A stretch of DNA of 64,000 bases from Sorghum bicolor (Eukaryota > Streptophyta > Magnoliopsida > Poales > Poaceae), in NCBI RefSeq assembly GCF_000003195.3, contig NC_012871.2, forward strand, positions 6,807,997-6,871,996, written 5' to 3'. The notes under the pieces were generated by a model, which saw nothing but the letters and a program-made list of their open reading frames with translations, ran no database searches and had not been told where the DNA came from. The position numbers and the translations under genes are program-made. Below are positions 35,940 through 47,288 of the stretch, in pieces (positions within the stretch are counted from its first letter, which is position 1; the number at the start of each line of letters is the position of its first letter).

Positions 35940-36773
35940 CTAACACTTCTCAAATAGCCACTTGAAAGATTCAAATGTTTCATCGTACATGAGAGCAGCA
36001 CCAAAAACCACCGTTTCTCTAAAATGATTGAACCCAACAAATACGCCAAAAGGCCAACTCTCCTTGTTTGTACCAAAGGTAGTATCAAAACTGACAACAT
36101 CACCAAAATATGCATAGTCAGCGAGCATTTTAGCATCAGCCCAGAATATGTTTGTAATCTTTTCTTCCCGATCCATCTGCATTGCATACTGAAATGATGG
36201 GTTCTCGACAATTTTTTCCTGAAAATACTTAAGCATACTTCCTGCTTGACCATATGCCATCTCCCGCTGTCGCTTGCTTGAAGAGTGTAACTGAGATTAG
36301 CTGAGCCACCAACTTGGATGCAAGCCAACTCATGTGCATCTTTGGGTCCAATTCCTGCATCGTCAGCCGTCTCAACTTCAAAACCTTGTAACCGTGAAAT
36401 TTTTCTTTGGGATGCCATCAAATGTGAGGTTTCTGGCAGGTGAAGGCTATGATTGTGTTCCAAAATCAGATCAGTCACTTTATATTTTTCCCTCTCCCGG
36501 TCCAGTATAAGACCTATGCGAACTGGACAATCAGTTCTAGTTTCAGCTCGTGCACACTTTGTGAGATGATCTCTTTTATCTGGCACTCTATGACCTTCAT
36601 TTGCACAAATATATCTGCAAGATCTAACTTTTCCACCAGATCTTTTGTTTGCATACTTTTTTCTAACCTCAAAGCCTTTTTGTCCTCCGAAGGTAACCCA
36701 AAACATCCAGACCTCTTGTACGGTGTTGAACTCCATGCCAACTCGAGGGAACAAATCTGAAATCAAACTCTCC
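35940..36773 (-). pseudogene. FAR1-related / MULE transposase-like gene, broken
   Basis: Starts after an acceptor (GTTGTAG) at 36774. The first frame gives VGMEFNTVQEVWMFW, ANKRSGGKVRSCRYICANEG, KCARAETRTDCPVRIGL and ILEHNHSLHLPET: the FAR1 DNA-binding domain with its C, C, H, H zinc residues. The linker YTLQ then jumps frame near 36270 to KRQREMAYGQAGSMLKYFQ, having lost the usual segment between. The second frame gives DVVSFDTTFGTNKESWPFGV and ETFESFKWLFEKC before a stop, the start of the MULE transposase domain with its first catalytic Asp. The rest of the domain and the SWIM zinc finger are absent. It could be a decayed FAR1-related regulator or MULE transposase. Confidence 0.75.
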
Positions 36774-37109
36774 CTACAACAAAAATGAAGATTTGGTGCT
36801 AAACTAAGTAAGCAACTAAAATGAAGACTCCGTACTTGAGAGGACCAAATAATCAATCATGATTACAGACCTATTTTCAGCCATCTGAAACATGCAGGTT
36901 TCGTTTGCACGTAGATAAAGAACTTCTTTTAATCCATATCAGCACATCTAGTTCCCATCTAGGAAGATGACTAGATCAGAAATGAAAACCGTAGGAGAGA
37001 CAAAGAACTTGGAGTGCAGCGTACTCCATCTATTAATCGTATGAACAGCGACATACCACGAGCAGTCCATCGCCGCCGTCTTGCCTCCGCCGTCCCGACT
37101 GCAGTTCTG
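36774..37109. other. upstream part of the FAR1-like locus
   Basis: Probable intron and leader of the FAR1-like gene on the minus strand. No conserved coding exon could be assigned. Confidence 0.35.
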
Positions 37110-37159
37110 GCGCCAAAAATAGACGTGCACGCGCCAAAATAGCAGCCGTCGCGCCAAAA
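37110..37159 (-). promoter_or_regulatory. cluster of three E2F-type sites
   Basis: TTTTGGCGC occurs three times on the minus strand, at 37110-37118, 37131-37139 and 37151-37159, spaced 21 and 20 bp. TTTGGCGC is a known plant E2F binding sequence. The sites lie about 340 bp upstream of the first recognisable FAR1-like exon. Confidence 0.5.
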
Positions 37160-38609
37160 TAGCAAGCTGCCGCGTCGCTGGTCGATGGCTGTTTTCCACC
37201 TTCCTCTGTGTGACGCAGAGCAGAGCGAGAATGGTCGGTTCCGACCAGCCGGCGGTCAAGGATGGTGGCGTGGCCTGACAGTGGCTAGCTGCGCCTATGC
37301 CCGCCTAGGCCTGGCCAGCAACAACGTCCTCTCCTGGGTTGGTCCTAGCGACGATCGTGAGCGGGACGTGGACGCTAGGCCGTGGCACGTCAGAGGCGAA
37401 GGTCTTCTTGGCCACTGACTAGGCAATAGGCATTCGGCCCCCATGCTTGAGGCAACAACGACAGTCAGGTGGCTGCAGTCTCCCTCTTCATGAGTGATGA
37501 GCGACGATCAGGCAACAGCGCCGGTTGGTCGACAAGTTTGCTGCCTGCGGCAAGTGGCAAAAGCGAGCAAAAGGGCGGGCGGTGCAGTGAAGGCGCTAGC
37601 TGGTCACTCAACACAACTCTCCATGGATATCGATTATATCCTCTTCTAATATACATATATTCACGTTCTTTTATTTGAGAGCACCGTACGTGTACATGCA
37701 CATATTTGTGTTATGTTGTGTCTATGGATTAAAATATAACTGAGTTCACCGAACAGTTGGTGCGCTCTGGAGCAACGACACGGATGAGGCACAGGACATG
37801 CAGAGCAATCAGTCTGGACGCTTAAACAAATCAAACCGAGGCGGTTCGTCCGGACGGACGGACGCCCGCCCGCTAAGTAGCATTACCGATATAATATACA
37901 TCTATACATAGAATAAAAATATCTTGAAAAGCTAAACGTGCTGTAATTTGAAATGGAAGGTATATATAAAAAAAATCTAATGAAGCAGTTGAGCCCAGAA
38001 TTTGGAAGCAGTACAGGCGTACAGCCCAGCAGTGTTCACTTTGTCTATCAGGCAAGGAAGGAAAACACAACGATAGGTCCACGGCGGCCTCATGGGCCTC
38101 ACTCCACTTGCAAGTTGCAACCAGCGGCAGAGCTTGAGCAAAATTCTAAGGAGGGGCGGCCATCGATGAATTAGGGAGGCCCACTATGATGCAAGAAGAA
38201 AGATTTAGGAACCTAGGGAAGCCATGGACCCAACTCCTGCTTGCAAGCAACGTACCTCATCTATGGATAATGGTTTTCCTCAACAAAAACAAAACAAAAA
38301 AAAATCTATGGATGATGGCAAAAAAGCATCCTGCTTATCAGCCAATTTGTGGTGATATTGCTAGGAGAGCCGCAATCCCACCTTCGAGCAACAATTCGTC
38401 GTGTGGTGTCGTCCACTGTCTGTGGACATGCTCGTCAACAACGTCAGGAACAGGAAGCGATCATACACACAACATTAATTTTACGGAGAAGCGAGGGAAT
38501 TTTTCAACAACAACTAGAGTGAATATTCGAAATAAATAATAGAACTAATGACATGAAACAGTAGTGACCTCAATGTCGACGCGCATCGTCTTCCATCCAC
38601 ATACGAATT
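37160..38609. other. intergenic, no gene seen
   Basis: Contains a GGAC tetranucleotide run near 37850-37863 and mixed DNA. No open frame shows a recognisable domain. Confidence 0.35.
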
Positions 38610-40808
38610 CTCCAATGTTGCAAACTAAAAAGTTGTAGTGGATAGGTATTATTGATTATGTTGTTAAATCCCTTTGAGCGTTCATTCAATAATCTAATGC
38701 AGACTTTAAAGGTTAACTACAGTTTGAACCAGGGGAGCACCCAAGTATAGAAGAGTTCATCAGTGTCTGGTGCTGTAAGAAAAGAAATTATACATATAAA
38801 AGTTATATACAAGTTTTTGAATCAAAGAACTGTGTTATCTAGGATCTTTTATATGGTGCAGACCGATCGAGTTGAGTTAAACTTTAGCGTGTGAACCGCA
38901 TTCTACTTCTACCTAGTTTAAAATTAGCAAGAATATCTAAATCTCTAAAGTTTAGTCCTGAACCTAAGCTTGTATAACAGTAATAAGTAGAAGTATTCAT
39001 AGAAAAGTACTTTTAAAAGATTTTGTATAAGAGCTTGACAAAAGGATAACACAAAAGTTCAAATCTAATATATGATTGCATTTAATACCTATATAAATAT
39101 TTGAATTTACAGAAAAAAAACTATTTTCACCCATTTTTTATTAACATATTATGATTTTGGTTATAAATAGTGTATTTTTTAAATTTTGTTGAAACATATA
39201 ATTACGTACTTATCACACTAAAAATATGATCATTCAGCCCTCTTAATTAAAATCGTTGGTTCCGCCACTTATCTGCATTTATCTAGTGTTAGTACTTTTC
39301 TACTTAACTAAAGCTGACAAAAAAATATGCCTGTTAATTAGCTTCTGAGCTTTAAACTTGAATTCTGCCGTTCACCAATATTTAGTGACTTGAAGCTCAG
39401 TAACCAGTGGTTAGTCGACCTCAGAGTCTATAACCAAATTGTAGGTATATATACCATATAAAAATCTTAGTTTAGTTATTAACGGAGTTTCCACACAAAA
39501 TCACGCAGAGATCTATGCCTAAGTCGTCGGTTCAGCCAAGCTTGAGGTTCTGAATCTTAACTCTGAAAAACAGCGAGTTGTATGAAAGTTCAGGAGCTTG
39601 AATCTTCCAATCCAAATGTATTTTCATAAAGAATAGCCTTTTTTTGTTATGGAGAAGTGAAGAAGTAAAAAAACTAGTAGAGAGAATATTTGAACTAAAT
39701 AATACAATAAATGATACTCCCTCCATACTAAAAAATAAAGTCGTTTTGGATAAGGTTTGAGTTAAATATTGGAAATATAAATCATAAATAACTTTGAAGT
39801 TATTGAATTAGAAAATGTGAAAACCATCTGAATAGATTTATCTTGAAAAAATACTTTCATAAAAATATACATAGATAACTTTTTGATAAATATTTCAGTA
39901 ACATTTTGTAACTCCTAGAGACAGAGCTGAACCTGCATGTTTAAAGTATGTTTTTTTTACTTCTAGTATATACAAACTCTACAATTTCACAAACTAAAAA
40001 AGTTGTAGTGAACACTTTGATCTTGATTATGTGGTTTAAATTTCGTTCTTTAACAATTTAATGCAGACAAGGGTTAACTATAGTTTGAAGGACTCAAGTA
40101 TAGAAGAGTTCATCAGTGTTTGGTGCTGTAAGAAAAGAAATTATAAGTATAAAAGTTATATACAGGTTTTTGAACCAAAGAACAGCGTCATATATGGTCT
40201 TACATATGGTGCAGACAAATTTGAGTTAAACTTAAGTGTGAACTGCATTCTAGCTAGCTTAAAATTAGCAAGAATCTATAAGTCTCTAAAGTTTAGTCCA
40301 GAACCTAAGCTTGTATGTAACAGTAATGGCAGTATTCATAGAAAAGTTTTAAAAGATTTTGTACGAGTTTGACAAAAGGCTAACACACAAGTTGAAATCT
40401 AATCTATGAACTTCCATTTCATTTGCGCTAGACATTCATCTGCATTTATCTAGTGTTGGTACTTTCTATACTTAACTAAAGATGACTAAAAACAAGCCTC
40501 TCAGCTTCTGAACTTTAAACCTGAATTATGCTATTCACCAATATTCAGTGACTTGAATCTCACTAACCAGTGGTTAATCGACCTAGGAGTCCTTCAAAAA
40601 AAATCGACCTAGGAGTCTATAACAAAATTGTAGGTATATACACCATATTATTAGTTTAGTTATTCAAGGGATTTTCCACAGAAAATCAGGCAGAGATCTA
40701 TGCCTAAGTCGTCGGTTCAGCCAAGCTTGTACTTTGTTCTGGATCTTAACTCTGAAAAACAGTGAGTCGTGTCAAAGTTCAGGAGCTTGAATCTTCCAAT
40801 CCAAATGG
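38610..40808. repeat. tandem duplication of an unidentified ~0.85-1 kb unit
   Basis: Unit A (38610-39618) and unit B (about 39978-40808) share long stretches in order: AGTATAGAAGAGTTCATCAG, GGTGCTGTAAGAAAAGAAAT, AACCTAAGCTTGTAT, ATCTGCATTTATCTAGTGTT, CTAAGTCGTCGGTTCAGCCA and GCTTGAATCTTCCAATCCAA. Unit B keeps a 103-codon plus-strand frame (40061-40372) that is interrupted in unit A. Unit A has about 130 extra bases near 39090-39270. Between the units lies a Stowaway-like stretch. The unit matches nothing I recognise. Confidence 0.75.
39717..39915. mobile_element. Stowaway-like MITE, right end eroded
   Basis: Starts CTCCCTCCATAC after TA, with AAAGTCGTTTTGGATAAGG, TTGGAAATATAAATCAT and AAATACTTTCATAAAAATAT in the order seen in the copies at 54253 and 55090. 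The right terminal repeat is missing. Confidence 0.6.
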
Positions 40809-41443
40809 ATGGTCATTTGATTGGAACTTAAATAATAATTACATAGCTATACATATAATCTACAGTTATATTGATATATATTTCAGCAAGTTAGTAACTG
40901 AATTCGAGAGATAATCATTAACAACAGCTCAGAATCAGCACCTGAGCTTCAACTCTGAATCGCAGAATCAACCGAACTTCAACGTGCTCGATCTCTCAAT
41001 CCTTTGATCCTTCGACCTTAGTGTTTTTTTTTTTAATATAAAGTTTGGTGAATTAGTAAACTAATAAATCGTAAGTAGAGCGAGGTTGAAGTCGCCGGTT
41101 CCTTTGAGCTCACAACTCTGTATCGAGCTCTGCAGGCCCTGTTCTCCGTTACCTGCTCTGCTTACTCCTCAGGCTCAGCGGGGCCCGTGCACGTAGTAAC
41201 AGCTCAAGCAGCTGCTGGCGATTACCCACGCAGCAGATGAACAGAATCGCCCTGTAAAAGCCACACGCCGGCCGGCAAGATTCTTCCAATTGAAACCATC
41301 TACTGGAGGCTTCCCGGAAGGATATCGGCGAGTTCCATCTTCGACGAAACCAGCACTGTGCTCTGCCGCCGCCGCCGCCGCCACGAGACCACCTCACAGT
41401 GAGCAGTGAGCACGGGTCGACCAAGAATCATGAGGTATGGATC
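40809..41443. other. intergenic, no gene supported
   Basis: GC-richer near 41150-41400 with a GCC trinucleotide run. A minus-strand frame there begins at GTG rather than ATG and has no domain. Confidence 0.35.
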
Positions 41444-41890
41444 TGGCTTTTGAAAGGCTGAAAAGGTAACTTCTGAGGAAATGAACTAAAAGCTGAAAAA
41501 GCACATTCTAAAAAACTTTTCAGCCTTTTGGTGCGCTAAGAAGCTAAAAATTCATTAGAAAAGCCAAAAGACAAGCCTTGTTTAGTTCACCCCGAAAACC
41601 AAAAAGTTTTCAAGATTTTCCGTCACATCGAATCTTGTGACACATGCATAAAATATTAAATATAGACGAAAACAAAAACTAATTACACAGTTTAGCTGTA
41701 AATCACGATACGAATCTTTTGATCCTAGTTAGTCCATAATTGAATAATATTTGTCACAAACAAACGAAAGTGCTACAGTACCGAAAAGTTTTTACTTTTC
41801 GGAACTAAACGAGGCCCCAGTAGGAAGAAGCCAAAAGCTTTTGAGCCAAAATCCTAAAAGTTGTAGCTCAAACAAACAGGTCCTAACTTG
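41444..41890. mobile_element. MITE-like element split by the MITE at 41574-41816
   Basis: Left part AAAGGCTGAAAAGG ... AAGCTAAAAATTCATTAG and right part GAAGCCAAAAGCTTTTGAGC ... CTCAAACAAACAGGTCC read as one element rich in AAAGCTTTT-type phrases. Exact ends are not resolved. Confidence 0.45.
41574..41816. mobile_element. GGCCTTGTTTAG-family MITE (nested)
   Basis: Orientation A. AGCCTTGTTTAGTTCACC to CGGAACTAAACGAGGCC, with all family internal phrases present. The target duplication is not clean. Confidence 0.82.
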
Positions 41891-42706
41891 TAGCCTATAA
41901 TAATCTAGCTGTAGTTAACATAGACACAAAATTAATGTTAGTGACCTATTGAAAAGAAACATAAAAGCACAATGAATTTAGCATTATCATAATGGTTTTT
42001 ATAGTAGGGTTTACCTCTTATAGTTGCTCTTTAGCATATATTTAGAACGTCTTATAACTTGGAAGGTAGGAAGTATATCTCATCGTTCTACCAAACTCAG
42101 AAATGTTACTTAACTGAGCACATCTTTAGTATGCAAAATAGCTGACGGTATGACTTAGATTCTTTCAGTCCCCTTCGGGTTAGAACAACCGGGTATACCT
42201 TAGACAATTTTCCACAAAAATAATTCTTAGGACTAAATTAAGCGATGTTGATAAGCAATTTCTATAAGCTGCAAATCAAATAGCTGGATTCAAGAGTCGT
42301 TCCAATTATACTTTGATTGCCTATCAAATTAGTCAAAATAGTTTTTTTTAGGAAATTAGTCAAAAGTTATTATAGTAGACACCGGATGTATGCGATCAGG
42401 CTTCTGGCCTCCTAGGCTGCTAGTCTCCATGTTCACGAAGTGGGCTTGGCCTTGTGTGCGCTCCTATCATGATTAGTGAACTGATCATTAACTTAATTTA
42501 GATAGGGTTAGTTGCCGGAACGGGGTCATGTTTATTTTTAATTAACCGGAGTGAAAGTTCTCTTTCGTTCTCTTTCTACATGAGGCTTGCGGTCGGCTGA
42601 CACGACAGCTTAGGGCTTGTTTATTTGCCTAGACGGCGCTTTGGAATAGGCCTCCATGTTTATTTACCTGGACGTGACTTGTTGGGCCTGGCTAGTGCGG
42701 TGCTTA
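41891..42706. other. intergenic, no gene seen
   Basis: AT-rich then mixed composition. No motif or repeat recognised. Confidence 0.35.
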
Positions 42707-42856
42707 GGCCTTCTGCAGTATGGTCAAAAAGTGATGCCTAGAAGAGAAGAGTGTTTGGGCATCACTCCCAACATTACAACATGTGGTGCTTGTTTTCAAA
42801 AAATAGAGAGCGGTGAATGAAGATTCACCGCCAGTACTGCCACACTACAGAAGGCC
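42707..42856. mobile_element. 150-bp MITE
   Basis: GGCCTTCTGCAGTATGG to CCACACTACAGAAGGCC, flanked by TTA at 42704-42706 and 42857-42859. Confidence 0.82.
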
Positions 42857-42898
42857 TTAAAGCACGCGCGAGCCTGCATCGAAAAAAAATGAAATCAA

Positions 42899-43127
42899 GG
42901 CCTTGTTTAGTTCACTCTGAAAACCAAAAAGTTTTCAAGCTTTTCTGTCACATCGAATCTTGTGGCACATGCATAAAACATTAAATATAGACGAAAACAA
43001 AAACTAATTACACAGTTTAGCTGTAAATCACGAGACAAATCTTTTGATCCTAATTACTCCATGATTGGATAATATTTGTCACAAACAAACAAAAATGCTA
43101 CAGTACCAAAAACTTTTCACTTTTCGT
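42899..43127. mobile_element. GGCCTTGTTTAG-family MITE, right end lost
   Basis: Orientation A, very similar to the copy at 41574 (shared GTTTAGCTGTAAATCACGA and TTGTCACAAACAAACAAAAA). It lacks the terminal AACTAAACAAGGCC. Confidence 0.8.
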
Positions 43128-44273
43128 TGTTTTTGTCACCTCCTTGAATCTTCTCTCACCCACCTCTCTTGTCCACGATGCGAACACCCATCACTGACAC
43201 CCTGCTCGAAGAGCTCCGATGACTCCTGCGCCTGCCACAGACACCATCGACGCCACCACCTCGAGCGCCAATGACGCAACCACCAGCGCCACCACCTCGC
43301 GAGCCACCAGCGCCCTGCTCCACCAACTCGCGGCCACTGGTGACGGTACCGGCGGGTTCGGTCTCGACGCCATATCCACCCACATGCGTAGGGGAGCAAG
43401 GCGCGCGTTGCCTTCTTCGTCGTCCACCACCTGGTGGATGCCACTGTGGTTTCATGAGCTAAGCACGGGGATCCCTCCACGCGTGCCCATGAGCTCAGCC
43501 TTGGGTAACCGCCATCTCCAACACGGCCACCATCTCCAGTGTGGCCCCTCCTGTTGACGGACTTCATGCCAACCATGTGTTTGATGGATGGAATGTCTCA
43601 ATGAAACAAGTGCATGGTAACTCTACCATATACTGGTGCAAGGTCACTATATCTAGCAGCCTGGGCAAACAAAAACAATCTAGCGCCAGACTAGATCTGA
43701 TGGGAAATGAAACCAAACCACATGTTGTACCTGCTGGCCCTTCTGGTCGGACCAGAGTAAGAAGATTCAGGGAAACAAACACGCCCTTAACGTCCCAGAG
43801 CATGGCAGACCCAGAAATTGTCCATGCTGCTTTCATCGGTAACTACTCCGAATATAAATTAAAAAGAAAGAAACTACTCTGTATATGTCACACAGAGAAA
43901 TAGCTAAAATGAAAAGGAAAACTTCAAATTGAGATGGTGCTTAAACTACGTATTTACTATTTACTCTGACACACAAAAAATTTAAACACAATTTTCGATC
44001 CAACTGAATAGACACTACAACTATACGTCTACAAGTCTAAAAATAGCTAGGCTCTTCGATATTGGAGTAGGAACATATCTTAAGTGGGAGGCTGTACAGA
44101 TCAACGTACAAGATCCTAGTGGTGGCCTGTGCTGTGGGGGCTGTGGATGTGCAAACGTGTCTGTATTCCACAAGGTAGCTGGGACGGGGTGGAGCCGTTG
44201 ATCATCATGGAGGATGCCGTAGGATTTAAGTCTTGTCACCGCCAAGCTCGCCATTGGCGAGTTAGCCTAATTA
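43128..44273. other. intergenic with an unsupported GC-rich frame
   Basis: About 43190-43560 is GC-rich with Thr/Ser/Ala-rich frames on both strands and no domain, intron signals or codon pattern to favour one. The rest is AT-rich. Confidence 0.35.
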
Positions 44274-44847
44274 GACTGTCTCCAACAGCATATGCAAACT
44301 GCTACTCAAACCTAAACTGCATCACTCACAAGGAATAAACGCTGTCCAACAGAGCAGGCAAAGCACAGACCTATTTTCCGTGCGGGGCGAGAGGAAACCC
44401 AAATATGCGTCATCTCTCAATCGTCTCTCTCCTCGATGCAAATATCTATTGTGGGCCCATGCGAGGCGTGTCGCCGCTGTTGGGGCTAGGGAGGAGGCGC
44501 GCCATCGCTGTTGTGGCCGGAGAGGAGGCGTGCCGCCGCTACTTGGGCCGGGGGAGGAGGCACGTCGCTGCTTCTTGGGCTGGGGGAGGAGGTGCGCCGC
44601 CGCTGCTTGGGGCCGGGGAGGAGGTGCGCCGCTGCTGCTTGGGGCTAGGGAGGAGGCACGCCGCCACTTCTTCAGGGCCTGGGAGGGCGCGGCTTGGCGG
44701 CCAGGAAAGGGGGCGTGCGGAAGCTACGGTTCCAGGTTTGCGTCTGCTGTTGGAGAAAGAAACTTTTAGGTATGGAACTCTCTTGCACAGCGCGACCTAT
44801 ATCTTACAATGGGTCTGGAGTTTAAGGTCACATTGTTGGAGATAGTC
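44274..44847. mobile_element. PIF/Harbinger-like element carrying a minisatellite
   Basis: 574 bp with inverted ends GACTGTCTCCAACAG (left) and GACTATCTCCAACAATG (right, read inward), flanked by TTA at 44271-44273 and 44848-44850. Most of its GC-rich core (about 44463-44690) is six to seven units of roughly 40 bp built on GAGGAGGC, GTGCGCC and GCTGCTTGGGGC. Confidence 0.75.
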
Positions 44848-46206
44848 TTACCTACCGGCATGCCAATCTTGTCATGGTCTACCTTTGTTGTCAAATGGGC
44901 CTCATACTTACCTGAAGGTGGGGTAAAAGAGGGTGTGTAAGAAAGGTTTTCTTCTTTGAAAAGTCGAGTTAGGTATTTTTGAAATTGGTTTAATCGTCCG
45001 AGAACTTTGACATTGCACCAAAAGTTGTGAAAAAGTCCTAAAATTGTACCCATTTTTGTTAGCTTTGTTATGATGTGCTTTACTACATACAAATCATAAA
45101 TCACCAACAATGATCATTCTGTTCACTATAAAACTAAATAGAGTTAAATACAAAAGAAGTCGATTATCTTATATGTGGGGGTTTTAGTTGAGAACATCAA
45201 CTCTAAAATTGCATTTTTCTAAGTCCATAGAATTTTTAAGTTGTGCTACTTTGGTCCATACCAACCACGTGTGCTTCTCATACGAATGTGGTGTGGTGAA
45301 TTGGCTCTTTAAAGCAAGTTGTGGCTACTGTATTTTGTCAAAAGACAGGTTGTGGGTGACAAGAGCTCCTCCACTGACAACGTCCCTGATGCACTCTCCC
45401 ATGAAGAGCACCTTGACAAGCTCTAATCACCATTGTCGCAAGCTCAAAAGTGTGGATAAGCTATGGTGACCCCTCCCCCGCTCAGAAGCAATGTTCCTCT
45501 CATTGAAGGATATGTAACTAATGCCAAGACAACTCTTGTTTGGGATACCATTGATGATTTGGGACCGGTGCAACCCTATGTGATCATTGTTTACCACTCT
45601 AGCATGAATGCGGGAGTGAATCAGTGGAGAGGTCATAGGAGCAAGCTCGGTTTGAGTTCAAATGTTGGTGATGCCATCCCCATACGAGCGTTGGAGATCA
45701 TAAACCGAGGCACTCCATGACACGCCACCATGGTCCCTCAGTTTTCGTTCTCTGGCAATGTGAGGAGGGATAGCATGATCATCAACCATCGATGATGAAA
45801 ATGACAATCCCTCATCCGTAGTGCTAATGAACACCTTCAGTCCATGCTTCAGGTAGAAGCTAAGGCGAGCAACGAGGTCGGTGACATTGTGCAGTACCCT
45901 GGCATGGTGATGTGGCATGGAGCTTTGCCTCCAGGTCCCATCATAAGGAATCACTAAGGAGGCGTCCTCTAGTGGATCTCATAGAGGCCTAGGTGAATGG
46001 GGCTCTAACATATTGTAGCTGTGAACTAGGGTGATATCCATGGCGGCAACTAGTAGTGTTGCCACTATGGAGTTCATATATATATGGGCATCATCATCAT
46101 GTACCACAATGGAGGTCGATGTCTCCTCTCTCCCTTCACATCAAGTTCTCCAATAAAGTCCTTCGGCGAACTACTTCAACCTTCCTTTCAGAGAAGAATG
46201 TGCCCC
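44848..46206. other. decayed retroelement-like sequence
   Basis: From about 45340 to 45960 both strands show interrupted frames. A minus-strand frame at 45658-45954 includes HNVTDLVARLSFYLKHGL and DDHAIPPHIARERKLRDHGG. I do not recognise the family. It reads like transposon-derived coding sequence with stops on both sides. Confidence 0.35.
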
Positions 46207-46335
46207 TCATCATACATCCTATTCGCTTGAGCTTATCTGTCGAATCTATCAGTCATTCAATAATGCTTTTGTCTTATAATAAATCGGTGAACAGTACTTT
46301 TAGCCATGACTTTTCTGCCAAACGAGCAGTATTAT
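46207..46335. mobile_element. MITE, GTTCGTTTGGC family
   Basis: Contains TCGAATCTATCAGTCATTCA, AATAAATCGGTGAACAGTAC, AGCCATGACTTTTCTGCCAA and ACGAGCAG. It belongs with the copy near 56060-56185, in opposite orientation. Ends are approximate. Confidence 0.55.
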
Positions 46336-47215
46336 AACCTTTAAAAAACACAGCATCAGAGATCTAGTGATTAATGGTGCAAAATAAAAACTCTTTATAT
46401 TGCTGTGAATAGTATTGTACATGTACACAGTGACAATGCCCAAAAGGCCGGCCGTTTCCTTGTTAGGCGTAGATCCACCGGGAAGACAATATTAAAATTT
46501 ACAAGTACAGCGTAATACTGATACTAAAAGAACAGTACGTAAAAGGGGCAGATTAGAGTTTACTTTACTAATAATTAAGTACTAAACTACGAGCTACCTT
46601 CATTAGTAGGCAGTAGCAGTACGACAAAAAAGGTCATAGACCTCTCAGGTCTGCACATGCAACTGACTGACGTAGGGCGGCTGGATACGACAAACTACAT
46701 GGACGTCATCACCGTCTCATGTGTGCATCTGTACACAGTCGTTACTTTATCAGCTAATTGAACTTTATTAGCCTTCTGTGTTGTAGAGATACATATCTAC
46801 ATACCATATGACTATACAAATACAGAACACCAATAATTTGTGCTTTGTTGTCATAACGACAATATGAAAACTAGAAGAAATAAGACAAAGTTTGTCTGGT
46901 CTAATTAATTGTTTCACTACATTTAGTATATAATACAATATTGGATCAATCATCACATCCTAGTCAGCTAAATTTCGGCAATAGAGTTTTACAAAAAAGA
47001 ATGTAAGAAGGAAAGAAGCTACAAGTGACCAAAATTATGGCAAATAAACGAACGGAGTGTATATAATATTAAACATTGGACTAGAACTAGATAATTGTTT
47101 CCCATGCTATCAGCACCTAATCAGATGGTTGCATTTGCTTGCCAGTTGTGTATCTTCTGGATCAGGGTAAGAATAACAAAAGACTAATCATATTTTCTGT
47201 GGTCACAACTAGCTT

Positions 47216-47288
<73 letters not shown>

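Noticed and set aside
41149..41424. Possible small gene near 41.2-41.4 kb
   Set aside because: Frames start at TTG or GTG, show no domain, and are explained by a GCC run.
43219..43557. 112-codon Thr/Ala-rich frame
   Set aside because: The opposite strand is equally open, composition drives the frame, and no motif or intron signal supports a gene.
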